A DNA stretch of 64,000 nt from Desulfurivibrio dismutans. GTDB taxonomy: Bacteria; Desulfobacterota; Desulfobulbia; Desulfobulbales; Desulfurivibrionaceae. This document shows positions 32,832 through 42,039 of the stretch, one piece after another (the first letter of the stretch is position 1; each line of letters begins with the position of its first letter). The notes beneath the pieces were generated by a model that saw only the letters and a list, made by a program, of their open reading frames with translations, was not told the DNA's origin and did not search any database. The stretch spans positions 1-64,000 of the forward strand of contig NZ_JARGDQ010000011.1 in the NCBI RefSeq assembly GCF_029210385.1, read 5' to 3'. The position numbers were made by a program, and so were the translations under genes.

Positions 32832-34603
32832 CGGCCGGCCAGGCTCAGGTTGGTGGCATACTGCTTGACCCCGCCGGCAATCCCCTGCACCAGGCGGGCC
32901 AGATAGCGCTCATCGCTGAGCAGGCGCTCTTCCTCGGGGTTGCTCAAAAAACCAACTTCCAGCAGCAAGGCCGGCATTCGGGCCCCGATCAGCACCACAA
33001 AGGGTGCCCGACGCACTCCCCGGTCCTCGATCTTCTCGCCGTAAGCCCCACGCATGGTGTTCATGGTGGTCTGGTGAACAAACTCCGCCAACTGTTGGGA
33101 CTCCTGCAGCTTGGCGTGGTTGAGCAACTCCTGGACAATGCCCTGCAACTCGCCGAAACTGCGGGCTGAGGAGGCGTTTTCCCGGGCTGCCACCCGCATG
33201 GCATGATCGTCGCTGGCCACCACATCCAAAATATAGGTTTCAACCCCCCGCGCCTGGCGATTGGCGGCGGCGTTGACATGCACCGATATGAAAAGGTCGG
33301 CCCCGTGGCTGTTGGCGATGGCGGTGCGCTCTTCCAGGGGCAGGAAAATATCCCGGTCGCGGGTCAGGATCACTTCGTGGCCCAGGCGGCGCAGTTCGGT
33401 CGCCAGCAGGCGCGAGATCCGCAGGTTGACATCCTTTTCTTTGATGCCTGAAGGGCTGATGGCCCCCGGGTCCCTACCGCCATGGCCGGGGTCAATAACA
33501 ATGCGCCGGACGCCCATGCCCAACTGCTGGGCCAGGGACAGGCTGTCGCCGGTGGCGGGGCGGGCCATCACCGGCGGCGGGTCTGGCAGTGGCGGCAGGG
33601 TTGGAACCGGTTGGCCGATGAGGTCGATTACCACCCGGTGCGGATTGTCCAGGCTGAACACCTTGTAATCATCGAGCCGGGTCTGGGTGTCTAAAATCAA
33701 GCGCACGCCGCCGGCGGCCGTTTCGGTATGCTGGATCTGTTTCAGCAGGCCGTCGGCCACTTGCTTTATCGGGCTGCCGATCCTGGGGCTTAGCCGGGCG
33801 CCGTCCAGGTCCAGGTAGAGCCGTTGGGCGCTGTCGCCGTTTTCCCGCAGGTGACTGCGGAAGTTCAGCGGCGACTCGGTTTCGACCACCACCCGGGTAT
33901 AGCTGTCGCTGGACCAGTACCGCACCGGCATAACCGCGATCCGCTCTTCGCCGTTGGGCGCCCGGTCGACGGTGCGTCGGGCTTGCTCAATTTTCCCCCT
34001 GGACGCAACGGCCTGCTTATACTTGCCGTCGGCCCGGATTACCGGTTTACCGCCACTGTCGACTTTGGCGCGGTCGGCATCAGGACGGATGCTCGCCAGC
34101 ATGGCCCGGGCTCCTGCGGCCATGTCACCGGTGGGGTAAAGTTTCAGCAGCCGACCGAGGATCTGCTCGGCCCGTTGCCGGTCCTGCCGTTCATAGAAAA
34201 AAATATGGGCCACGTAGAACAGGGCGTCGTCGGCCAGGGGATGGTCGGGATAGAGGCCCTGAACGTCTTGCAGGCTGGTTACCGCCTCGGCCAGATCCAG
34301 AGGTATTCCGCTGCGGCGATACATTTGATGGTAGAGGTTGCCTAGCAGGTAAAGGCTTTTGGGCCCAACCGCCTGCCGGGCCTGCTGCCGGTGCAGTTGC
34401 TGCAGGGCCGCTGCCGCCCGCTGCCAGTTCTCACGTGCGTCTCCCGCCTCGGTGTTCATCAGCCGCTGGTAATAGCCGTGCAGCCGCTGAAACTGCTCTT
34501 CGGGGTCGACTCCGGCCGCCGCCGGCGACGCCACCAGCAACCCCAGCAACAAAACCGGCAGCCAACACAACCCAAAGTTATAAAAGAGGCGATAGTGTTT
34601 CAT
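32828..34603 (-). CDS. amiC: N-acetylmuramoyl-L-alanine amidase (AmiC type)
   Basis: The 591-residue exported enzyme has a signal peptide ([17 protein letters not shown]) and a TPR-like helical region (about 40-160). An AMIN domain follows (about 220-330; [26 protein letters not shown]). The Amidase_3 zinc domain has [15 protein letters not shown], a conserved Glu in [12 protein letters not shown], and [18 protein letters not shown]. It cleaves the peptide from the glycan during cell separation. The extra TPR segment is longer than in E. coli AmiC. It overlaps mutS by four bases. Confidence 0.9.
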   Translation of the reverse strand: MKHYRLFYNFGLCWLPVLLLGLLVASPAAAGVDPEEQFQRLHGYYQRLMNTEAGDARENWQRAAAALQQLHRQQARQAVGPKSLYLLGNLYHQMYRRSGIPLDLAEAVTSLQDVQGLYPDHPLADDALFYVAHIFFYERQDRQRAEQILGRLLKLYPTGDMAAGARAMLASIRPDADRAKVDSGGKPVIRADGKYKQAVASRGKIEQARRTVDRAPNGEERIAVMPVRYWSSDSYTRVVVETESPLNFRSHLRENGDSAQRLYLDLDGARLSPRIGSPIKQVADGLLKQIQHTETAAGGVRLILDTQTRLDDYKVFSLDNPHRVVIDLIGQPVPTLPPLPDPPPVMARPATGDSLSLAQQLGMGVRRIVIDPGHGGRDPGAISPSGIKEKDVNLRISRLLATELRRLGHEVILTRDRDIFLPLEERTAIANSHGADLFISVHVNAAANRQARGVETYILDVVASDDHAMRVAARENASSARSFGELQGIVQELLNHAKLQESQQLAEFVHQTTMNTMRGAYGEKIEDRGVRRAPFVVLIGARMPALLLEVGFLSNPEEERLLSDERYLARLVQGIAGGVKQYATNLSLAGR

Positions 34604-37227
34604 ATCATCTGCTTTACTTCGTAAAGGAGTTTCAGGGCCTCAAGCGGCGCCAGGTTATCAGGGCTGATTTCCGCCAGTCGGCGGCGCAGGGGGTCGTCCT
34701 CACCAAACAGCCGTAACTGACTGGGTTTGCCGTTCTCCTCCGGCGCCATCATTCCGGCGGCAATCCGGGGTCGTCCCTGGCGGTTGAACTCGCCCTGCTC
34801 GATATTATGCAACAACTCTTTGGCTCTGGCAACCACGGTGGCCGGTACCCCGGCCAGGGCCGCCACCTGGATGCCGTAGCTGCGGCTGACTCCGCCGGGC
34901 AGCAACTTGTGGAGAAAAACGATGGTGTCGTTCCATTCCCTTACCGCGATATGGTAATTGTGAATCCGCGGCTCGGTGGTCGCCAATTCGGTCAGTTCAT
35001 GGTAATGGGTGGCGAACATGGTCTTGACTCCCCGGCCCTCTTTTTGCACCAGGGCTTCGGCCACCGCCCAGGCGATGGCCAGGCCGTCGAAGGTGGAGGT
35101 GCCCCGCCCGATTTCATCGAGGATCACCAAGCTTTGCGGAGTGGCGTTGTTGAGAATATTGGCGGTTTCGTTCATCTCCACCATGAAGGTGGACTGACCC
35201 CGCCTGAGATCGTCCATGGCCCCCACCCGGGTAAAAATTCGGTCCACCACCCCGATGGCGGCTTCCGCCGCCGGCACGAAGCCGCCCATCTGCGCCATCA
35301 GGACGATCAGGGCGGTCTGGCGCAACACCGTGGATTTACCGGCCATGTTGGGTCCGGTGATGATCATCACTTCTTTTTCGTCCTGGTCCAGGTGTACATC
35401 ATTGGGGACGAAACGGTTCGGTGGCAGGTTCCGTTCGATCACCGGGTGGCGCCCTTCGGTGATCTTGATTTCCGGCCCGGCATTGACCTCCGGGCGGGTG
35501 TAACGGAACTGTGCTGCGCCCCGGGCCAGGGCCGCCAGCATGTCGATCATCGCCAGGCAGGAGGCGCTTTGCATGATGCGTGAACCGGCCGCCGCTACCT
35601 GATCGCGGATTTCGCAGTACAGCTGGTACTCAAGTTCCAGGCGTTTTTCCTCCGCCCCGCTGACCTTGCTTTCAAACTCCTTGAGTTCCGGGGTAATGAA
35701 GCGCTCGGCGTTGACCAGGGTCTGCTTGCGGATGAAGTCATCCGGCACCTCCGCCAGCTTGCCCCGGCTGACCTCGAGATAATATCCGAACACCTTGTTG
35801 AAGCCCACCTTGAGGTTAGCAATACCGGTGCGTTCCCGCTCCCGCGCCTCCAGCCCGGCAATGAGCTGCCGGCCGTCGCGCTGAATGGCGGTGAGTTCAT
35901 CAAGTTCGCCGTTGAACCCGGGTTTGATCAGGTTGCCTTCCCGCAGGCCGGTGGGGGCGTCGTCGCGAATGGACGCAGTGAGTAGCTGGTGCAGGTCGGT
36001 CAGATCGTCGATGGCGTCTCGCAACTCCCCCAGCAGACCGTCATGATCCGCCAGCAGCTGCTTGATGGGGGGCAACTGACCGAAAGAAACGCCCAGGGCG
36101 TTCAGGTCCCGGGCGTTGGCGCGGCCCAGCACCGCCCTGCTGTTGAGCCGTTCCAGGTCATAAACGGTGTTCAGGGCTTCGTCCAGCCGCCGGCTCAGGT
36201 CCGGGGCGGTCATCAGTTGTTCTACCGCGTCCAGCCGCCGGTTGATGGTCCGGACATCCTTCAGGGGGGAAAGCAGACTTTTCTTCAGTTGCCGGGCGCC
36301 CATGGGGGTACGGGTCAGGTCCAGGGCCGCCAGCAGGGATCCCTCCCGCCGGCCATCGCTGATGGCGGCGGTAAGTTCCAGGTTGCGCCTCGAGGCCTCG
36401 TCCAGCAGCAGCACGTTTTCATGCTCGATGGGTCGCAGCTTCTCGAGATGGCGCAATTCGTTTTTCTGGGTTTCCTGCAGATAACTGAGCATCGCCCCGG
36501 CCGCACCCAGACCGGCCTGGAAATGGTCACAGCCGAAGCCGGCCAGGCTGGCGGTTTGAAAATGCTCCAGCAATCGTTCTCGGCCCCGGTGGGGCAGGAA
36601 CTCCTCGGTCGGGCGGGAAGTCAGGCAACAATGGGGCAGCCGGGCGGCAAGCACCTCCGGAGCCTCCCCCCACGTGTCGCCGTACTGGTGATCAGCCGCA
36701 GAGGCCAGTAAAATTTCCGAGGGGTTAACCCGGCTCAGCTCGTCCAGCAGTTCATCTTCGCCGGCAAATTCTCCGACGGCGAACTCGGCGGTGGAAAGAT
36801 CCAGCAGGCTGAGGCCGAAAAGCTTGTCATGCCGGGTGATGGCGGCCAGAAAGAGGTTTTCTTTATCCTCCAGCAACTGTTCTTCCAGTACCAGGCCGGG
36901 GCTGACCACCCGTACCACCTCGCGGCGGACCAGGCCTTTGGCTTGGGCGGGATCTTCCATCTGTTCACAGATCGCCACCCGTTTGCCGGCTTTGATCAGT
37001 TTGGCCAGGTAGGAGGAGGCGGAGTGGTAGGGCACCCCGCACATGGGAATCTTCTCCTCGTCAGCCTTGTTGCCGCGGGCGGTCAGGGTGATGCTTAAAA
37101 TTTTGGCAGCTTCCACGGCGTCGTCGAAGAACATCTCGTAGAAGTCGCCCATCCGGTAAAAAAGGATGGCTTCCGGGTGCTGATTCTTGATCTCCAGATA
37201 CTGCTGGAGCATGGGGGTGATCTTCAT
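34600..37227 (-). CDS. mutS: DNA mismatch repair protein MutS
   Basis: The 875-residue mismatch-recognition ATPase has the N-terminal mismatch-binding domain with the Phe wedge and Glu ([15 protein letters not shown]). The connector, core and lever domains are complete. The ATPase has Walker [11 protein letters not shown], Walker B ([15 protein letters not shown]) and FATHYHEL. The C-terminal tail is complete ([14 protein letters not shown]). MutL is not nearby. It is the penultimate gene of a long minus-strand block. Confidence 0.96.
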   Translation of the reverse strand: MKITPMLQQYLEIKNQHPEAILFYRMGDFYEMFFDDAVEAAKILSITLTARGNKADEEKIPMCGVPYHSASSYLAKLIKAGKRVAICEQMEDPAQAKGLVRREVVRVVSPGLVLEEQLLEDKENLFLAAITRHDKLFGLSLLDLSTAEFAVGEFAGEDELLDELSRVNPSEILLASAADHQYGDTWGEAPEVLAARLPHCCLTSRPTEEFLPHRGRERLLEHFQTASLAGFGCDHFQAGLGAAGAMLSYLQETQKNELRHLEKLRPIEHENVLLLDEASRRNLELTAAISDGRREGSLLAALDLTRTPMGARQLKKSLLSPLKDVRTINRRLDAVEQLMTAPDLSRRLDEALNTVYDLERLNSRAVLGRANARDLNALGVSFGQLPPIKQLLADHDGLLGELRDAIDDLTDLHQLLTASIRDDAPTGLREGNLIKPGFNGELDELTAIQRDGRQLIAGLEARERERTGIANLKVGFNKVFGYYLEVSRGKLAEVPDDFIRKQTLVNAERFITPELKEFESKVSGAEEKRLELEYQLYCEIRDQVAAAGSRIMQSASCLAMIDMLAALARGAAQFRYTRPEVNAGPEIKITEGRHPVIERNLPPNRFVPNDVHLDQDEKEVMIITGPNMAGKSTVLRQTALIVLMAQMGGFVPAAEAAIGVVDRIFTRVGAMDDLRRGQSTFMVEMNETANILNNATPQSLVILDEIGRGTSTFDGLAIAWAVAEALVQKEGRGVKTMFATHYHELTELATTEPRIHNYHIAVREWNDTIVFLHKLLPGGVSRSYGIQVAALAGVPATVVARAKELLHNIEQGEFNRQGRPRIAAGMMAPEENGKPSQLRLFGEDDPLRRRLAEISPDNLAPLEALKLLYEVKQMI

Positions 37228-37285
37228 CGCTTATCCGCGGCGGTGGTGTCGTGGCTGATCACGGCGGTCGGAGTGGGGTTAAGGG

Positions 37286-37603
37286 TCACCGGCGATCCGG
37301 AGCAAGGCCGGCTTGGTGCAAAGCACCGGCGGCTTGCGCCCGGTCAATACCTTCCAGGCGAAATACTTTGTCGCGGCTGCCGGCCCCTTTCACCAGGCGG
37401 ACGGCGCTTTTGGGCAGTCCGCAAACCCCGGCCAGAAAGGCCACTAAAGCGACGTTGGCCTTGCCGTCCACCGGTGGGGCAGCTACCGCGATTTTCAGCG
37501 CCTGGCCGTAAACGCCGCGCAACATGGTCCGGGCCGCTCCGGGCTGGGCGCGAATATGGACAAGTACGGCCCGGTCGTCTTCGGTGCGGCGCAAACAGTC
37601 CAT
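37286..37603 (-). CDS. yggU: UPF0235 / DUF167 protein (YggU)
   Basis: A small 105-residue protein with the family signature VHIRAQPGAARTMLRGVYGQ, KIAVAAPPVDGKAN and a final VKGAGSRDKVFRLEG. The biochemical role of the family is not established. It lies between divIVA and mutS; yggT and yggU occur close together in many genomes, as here with divIVA between them. Confidence 0.85.
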   Translation of the reverse strand: MDCLRRTEDDRAVLVHIRAQPGAARTMLRGVYGQALKIAVAAPPVDGKANVALVAFLAGVCGLPKSAVRLVKGAGSRDKVFRLEGIDRAQAAGALHQAGLAPDRR

Positions 37604-37614
37604 AGGTTTTATGG

Positions 37615-38505
37615 CTAGGGTTTCCGCTCCGGCTCCGGTTCGTCGTCAATGCTGATCACCGGCTCCAGGCCCTGGTCATCTCCTGCCCTGGCGTCGTTAT
37701 CTTCTTCGTCCAGCGGGTCTTCCAGGCTGAAAACCAGATCGCCGTCGAGATCCGGCAGGGTATTGCCGTCGGCGCCAACCTCCTCTCCGGCCCCGGTTTC
37801 AAAAATGGCGGCGGTGGAGAGATCTTCGCCGGTCAGGTCCTCGGCGGAAAGATCTTCAATTCCGTCCGGATCGGGGGCCGGCTTCTTTTCTTCTTTAAGT
37901 GGGGGCAGCAGGTCGTCGGTCAGTTCAATGTGTTGATAAAGATCGCTGGCCGCCCCCGCGGACATTGCCCCCGCCCCCGTAGCCGCCGTTGCCACTCCGG
38001 TCTCTGCCGCCGTCGTCGGCTTGCCAACGGCCGGGGTCTCGCGATGGACGGGCGCCGGACGATCGGCCGCCTCGGGGTCAAGTTTGGCCAGGTAGGACTC
38101 CAGCAGCATGCGCACCTCGTCGCGGACCCGGTCTTTAATGCCTCGGAGTCGATCCAGTTCGCGCTCCAAATCGGAAATTTCCCGGCTGGCGCTTTCCTCC
38201 AGTTCCTTGGCCTCCTGCCGGGCCTTGGTCAGCACCTCCCGGGACTCCTCCCGGGCCTTTTCTTTCATCTCCTGGGCCACGTTCTGCGCCGACAGAATGG
38301 CGCTCATGGCGGTTTTCTCCTGGCGTTTATAGGCTGCCACCCGCCGTTCGGCGGTATCCAGCCGTTCTTTCAGCTCCTTGTTTTCCTCGCTGAGCTTCTG
38401 CACCGTGGCCGCCACCTGCTCCAGGAAGTCGTCCACCTCTTCGGTGTCAAATCCCCTTAAACGAACATGAAATTGCTGGTTTTGAATGTCTTGGTGATCA
38501 AGCAT
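37615..38505 (-). CDS. DivIVA-domain coiled-coil protein
   Basis: The N-terminal DivIVA motif (QQFHVRLRGFDTEEVDDFLE) is followed by a long coiled coil to about residue 150. The tail (about 160-296) is acidic, Ala/Pro-rich and of low complexity. DivIVA-type proteins bind curved membrane and organise poles or septa in Gram-positive bacteria; the function of deltaproteobacterial versions is not established. It lies 30 bases after yggT, as in Firmicutes-like ylm gene order. Confidence 0.85.
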   Translation of the reverse strand: MLDHQDIQNQQFHVRLRGFDTEEVDDFLEQVAATVQKLSEENKELKERLDTAERRVAAYKRQEKTAMSAILSAQNVAQEMKEKAREESREVLTKARQEAKELEESASREISDLERELDRLRGIKDRVRDEVRMLLESYLAKLDPEAADRPAPVHRETPAVGKPTTAAETGVATAATGAGAMSAGAASDLYQHIELTDDLLPPLKEEKKPAPDPDGIEDLSAEDLTGEDLSTAAIFETGAGEEVGADGNTLPDLDGDLVFSLEDPLDEEDNDARAGDDQGLEPVISIDDEPEPERKP

Positions 38506-38535
38506 GGCGCGATCTCCTTATTTAATTGGTGGTCA

Positions 38536-38835
38536 CTATCCGAAGGCCCGGGCAAGTTGCTGCAGGGTCGGAACCAGGAAGCTTTGCAGGAAGATGATGC
38601 CCAAAATCAATACCAGGGGGGCAAAATCGAATCCGCCCATCACCGGCAGGTAGCGGCGGATGACGCGCAGGGGTGGTTCGGTGATCTCGTAGAGAAAGCG
38701 GACAATGGGGTTGTACTGGTCGGCATTGACCCAGGAGATGATCACCCGGCCAAGGATCACCCAGATGTAAACGCTGAACACGACGTTGATAACCCCGGCC
38801 AGGGCGTTGAGGAAGTTGCTGATAATAAACATCAA
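38536..38835 (-). CDS. yggT: YggT family membrane protein
   Basis: The 99-residue protein has two membrane segments (ISNFLNALAGVINVVFSVYI and FAPLVLILGIIFLQSFLV) around the conserved RVIISWVNADQYNPIVRFLY and TEPPLRVIRRYLP motifs. The family is associated with cell division or osmotic adaptation, with no defined reaction. It precedes divIVA. Confidence 0.88.
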   Translation of the reverse strand: MMFIISNFLNALAGVINVVFSVYIWVILGRVIISWVNADQYNPIVRFLYEITEPPLRVIRRYLPVMGGFDFAPLVLILGIIFLQSFLVPTLQQLARAFG

Positions 38836-38850
38836 AAATCTCCTTGACGG

Positions 38851-39279
38851 TTACTGATGACAATCGGCCTGAAAACAGGAAAAAAGTTGGCGACGCTCTT
38901 CCACCGTTACCTGACAGTGTTCCATGGTGCCATCGTCGGCGGCGTAAGCAGCCCCGGCGGCTTGTTCGCCCTTTTCTCTTTTGTCATTTTGCTCCGGTAA
39001 AAGCAGTGCCGACGGCTGGGTTGAGTCTTTCCTGGCCGGGGCGGGCGGTTGCCAGCTCGTGGCCGCGGGGGTAAGCTGCAGCCCCGGGGGGGCGATTTGC
39101 CGACTCAGTAAGGCCAGGAAATGCTGAAGCTGCGGTTCACCGAGCCCTTCCTGCAGCAGCACCAGGCCACCGGGCAGGGAAAACACTTGCAGCGGCCTTG
39201 CTGCCGCCTCTCGGCGGACCTGCTCCAGAAAAAAACCGGCATCATTTGCTTCCCGGGCTTGATCCATGTGCCGTGACAT
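38851..39279 (-). CDS. Hypothetical protein between metG and yggT
   Basis: This 142-residue frame starts four bases after the metG stop and ends 15 bases before yggT, fitting a tightly packed operon. The first 70 residues look folded ([40 protein letters not shown]); the rest is Ala/Pro/Gln-rich and ends with three cysteines. I do not recognise the family. It is likely a real gene because of its spacing, but no function can be offered. Confidence 0.5.
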   Translation of the reverse strand: MSRHMDQAREANDAGFFLEQVRREAAARPLQVFSLPGGLVLLQEGLGEPQLQHFLALLSRQIAPPGLQLTPAATSWQPPAPARKDSTQPSALLLPEQNDKREKGEQAAGAAYAADDGTMEHCQVTVEERRQLFSCFQADCHQ

Positions 39280-39283
39280 CTCG

Positions 39284-40816
39284 TTACTTTTTGTCCTTTG
39301 TTTTAATCCGGGGAAACATGTTTTCCCCCAGATTAATAGCGCCGCCCACCGGCAGCAACCCCCATTTTTGCTGCGTGGCCAATTCGGTCTCCGGCTCCAG
39401 CCCTAAAGCGAGGGCCATTTTTCCCGCCGCCGCTGGCATCACCGGGCGCAAGGCGCAATTAATCAGGCGCAGGGTTTCCAGCAGGGTATTGAGCACCGTG
39501 GCCAGCCGCTCGGCCTGGGCCGGATCCTTGGCCAGTTCCCAGGGGGCGTTGTGGACGATATAACGGTTGGCCCGGCCGATGACTTCCCACACCGCTTCCA
39601 GGGCCTGGCGAAAGGACCAGGCGCGCATGTGCCGCCGGTATTCTTCCAGCATTGCCAGGGCGGCGTCCCGCAACTCCCGGTCCTCGTCGTTCAGCGGCCC
39701 CGGCGCCGGCACCCGGGCCTCGGCGAAATTTTTGACCATGGTCAGACTGCGGGCAAAGAGGTTGCCCAGGTCGTTGGCCAGATCGGAGTTACGCCGGGCC
39801 AGCACCGCCTCATCGGAGTATGATGAATCCAGGCCGAAAGACATCTCCCGCAGCAGGAAATAGCGGATGGTGTCGGCCCCGTACGCGGCCACCATCTCTT
39901 CCGGTCGCACCACGTTGCCGATGCTTTTGGACATCTTGGTTTCGTTGACGTTCCAGTAGCCGTGCACATGCAGCCGCCGGTAGGGTTCCAGTCCCATGGC
40001 CTTGAGCATGGTGGGCCAGAAGATGGCATGGGGCTTTAAAATGTCTTTGGCGATCAGGTGTTCGGCGCCGGCCCAGCGGCGGGCGAAATTCGGGCCGTCG
40101 GGGTAGCCGATGCCGCTGACGTAGTTGATCAGGGCGTCAAACCAGACATAGGTGACAAACCGTTGGTCAAAGGGTAGCGGAATCCCCCAGGAGAGGCGGC
40201 TGACCGGGCGGGAAATGCAGAGATCATCCAGCGGTTCACTCAGAAAGGAGAGCACCTCGTTGCGGTAACGCTCCGGGGTGATGAACTCCGGGTTGGCCTT
40301 GATGTGGTCAATGAGCCATTGCTGGTAACGGCCCATGGCAAAAAAATAGTTCTGTTCGGCCACTTGCTCCGGGGCGGTAAGGTGATCGGGGCACTTGCCG
40401 TCAACAAGTTCCTTTTCGGTCAGGAACCGTTCGCAGCCCTTGCAGTAAAGACCGTCGTAATCGCTGAAATAGATATCACCCCGATCGTAGACCTGTTGCA
40501 GGATCTGCTGTACCGCCGCGATATGCTGCGGGTCGGTGGTGCGGATGAAGTTGTCCGGCTCCACCAGCAGCGGCGGCCAGGCGTCCCGGAACATGGCGCT
40601 GATCCGGTCCACATAATCACGTACTTCGGCGCCGGCCGCTGCCGCTGCCTGGGCGATTTTGTCGCCGTGCTCGTCGGTGCCGGTCTGGAAAAAGACCTTG
40701 CGGCCGTCCAGGCGGTTGAAGCGGCTGACGGTGTCCGCCACCACCGCCGTGTATGCGTGGCCAAGGTGGGGCTGGGCGTTGACGTAAAAAATGGGGGTAG
40801 TCAGATACAGGCTCAT
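39284..40816 (-). CDS. metG: Methionyl-tRNA synthetase
   Basis: Class I synthetase of 510 residues. HIGH-type HLGHAYTA lies near residue 18 and KMSKSIGN near residue 300. The zinc-knuckle insert has CKGCERFLTEKEL...GKCPDH (one knuckle). It charges tRNA-Met and initiator tRNA. The protein ends after the anticodon-binding domain and lacks the C-terminal tRNA-binding (EMAP-like) extension seen in E. coli. Its start overlaps the stop of ricT. Confidence 0.95.
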   Translation of the reverse strand: MSLYLTTPIFYVNAQPHLGHAYTAVVADTVSRFNRLDGRKVFFQTGTDEHGDKIAQAAAAAGAEVRDYVDRISAMFRDAWPPLLVEPDNFIRTTDPQHIAAVQQILQQVYDRGDIYFSDYDGLYCKGCERFLTEKELVDGKCPDHLTAPEQVAEQNYFFAMGRYQQWLIDHIKANPEFITPERYRNEVLSFLSEPLDDLCISRPVSRLSWGIPLPFDQRFVTYVWFDALINYVSGIGYPDGPNFARRWAGAEHLIAKDILKPHAIFWPTMLKAMGLEPYRRLHVHGYWNVNETKMSKSIGNVVRPEEMVAAYGADTIRYFLLREMSFGLDSSYSDEAVLARRNSDLANDLGNLFARSLTMVKNFAEARVPAPGPLNDEDRELRDAALAMLEEYRRHMRAWSFRQALEAVWEVIGRANRYIVHNAPWELAKDPAQAERLATVLNTLLETLRLINCALRPVMPAAAGKMALALGLEPETELATQQKWGLLPVGGAINLGENMFPRIKTKDKK

Positions 40817-41916
40817 TACTCGCTTCCGGATTTACTGTTTTTGGGGGTGGCATTGGGGCGCGACGGCGAGGAGTGTCGCCGGCCGCGTTCGCTTTTTTTG
40901 CGCTCCCCCGCCTTGTTGTCGGTCGCCGCCTGCTCCGGCCCGGGCTTGCCGCCGCCCTTTACCGGCTCGCAGCGCCGCCACTCGCTGGCCTGCCAGATTA
41001 TCTTTCGTTCCGGCTCTTCAAGGTCGCAGGCTTCGACATTTTCTTCCAGGATGTTCAGCTTCAGCACTTTGAACTGGCGGCCATCCAGGCTGACGATTTT
41101 GCCCGCTTTGGGCATCTGGCGGCGCATTTTCTGGTAGGTTTCAAACTCGTAGGTCAGGCAGCAGAGCAGCCGGTTGCAGATTCCGGAAATCTTGGCGGGG
41201 TTCAGCGGCAGGCCCTGTTCCTTGGCCATCTTGATGGACACCGGGGCAAACTGGTTGATAAACGAACTGCAGCACAACTCCCGGCCGCAGCAGCCCAAAC
41301 CTCCGATCATTTTGGTTTCGTGCCGGACCCCCACCTGGCGGATTTCAACCCGGGTGCGGAACTCCTGGACCATGTCTTTGACCAGTTCGCGAAAATCCAC
41401 CCGGTTCTCGGCGGTGAAGTAGAAGATGATCTTGCCACCGTTGAAAAAGCGTTCGGCCCGGATCAGCTTCATGGGCAGACCATGTTTGCCGATCAGTTTT
41501 TGGGCCAGGGCAAAATCTTCCTTTTCCCGCTGCAGCAGGCTGCGGTATTTTTCCTGTTCCTCCGGGGAGGCTCGCCGGACCACGGTGGGAGTAACCCGGG
41601 ACGAGGTCCGGTCTTTTTTCCCTTCGTGGTTTGCTTTTTGCCCCTTGTCGTCTTTGGCGGAATGGCCTTGGGGCTCTTCGGGGCCGGGTGCTGCGGGCTG
41701 GTCAAGATCGGGGCGCTCGGCGGGTATCTGGCTGATAATCACTGCCGGCTCCAGGCCGTGATCGGTCTGCAGCATAACCACTTCGTCCCGCCGCAGGTCG
41801 GTAAACCGGCTGATGGCCGTAGCTGGCTGGTCGCTGGGGCGAAAGCGGACAGTGCAGCAGTGTGGCAGCATGGGCGCCGCCGGCGCAGGTGAAGGTTGAG
41901 GGCTGGCGTTTTCCAT
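40816..41916 (-). CDS. ricT: PSP1-domain protein (RicT/YaaT-like)
   Basis: The PSP1 core (about 130-300) has KLIRAERFFNGGKIIFYFTA, NRVDFRELVKDMVQEFRTRV, the cysteine set GGLGCCGRELCC and CNRLLCCLTYEF, and PKAGKIVSLDG. In Bacillus the homologue is part of an Fe-S-containing complex (with YlbF and YmcA) that guides RNase Y. Long low-complexity tails are present at both ends. A family-2 repeat ends directly at the start codon and supplies its weak GAGG ribosome site. The holB-ricT-metG order is also found in Firmicutes. Confidence 0.88.
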   Translation of the reverse strand: MENASPQPSPAPAAPMLPHCCTVRFRPSDQPATAISRFTDLRRDEVVMLQTDHGLEPAVIISQIPAERPDLDQPAAPGPEEPQGHSAKDDKGQKANHEGKKDRTSSRVTPTVVRRASPEEQEKYRSLLQREKEDFALAQKLIGKHGLPMKLIRAERFFNGGKIIFYFTAENRVDFRELVKDMVQEFRTRVEIRQVGVRHETKMIGGLGCCGRELCCSSFINQFAPVSIKMAKEQGLPLNPAKISGICNRLLCCLTYEFETYQKMRRQMPKAGKIVSLDGRQFKVLKLNILEENVEACDLEEPERKIIWQASEWRRCEPVKGGGKPGPEQAATDNKAGERKKSERGRRHSSPSRPNATPKNSKSGSE

Positions 41917-42032
41917 AAGTTTGACAACCTCGCAAAAACCGCCAAGCGTGTTGGTCGGTAGTGCAAAAACAAGCAGTTACAAAGCGTGCCCGGTCGGCGG
42001 CGCAGCTTTTGCGACGCCGACAAGTTTGACAA
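41917..42032. repeat. Repeat family 2, copy B (holB-ricT gap)
   Basis: A 105-base unit is bounded by the direct repeat AAGTTTGACAA (41917-41927 and 42022-42032). The interior aligns with copy A after alaS. It fills the gap between the holB stop (42040) and the ricT ATG (41916), touching the latter. Confidence 0.7.
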
Positions 42033-42039
42033 GATACCA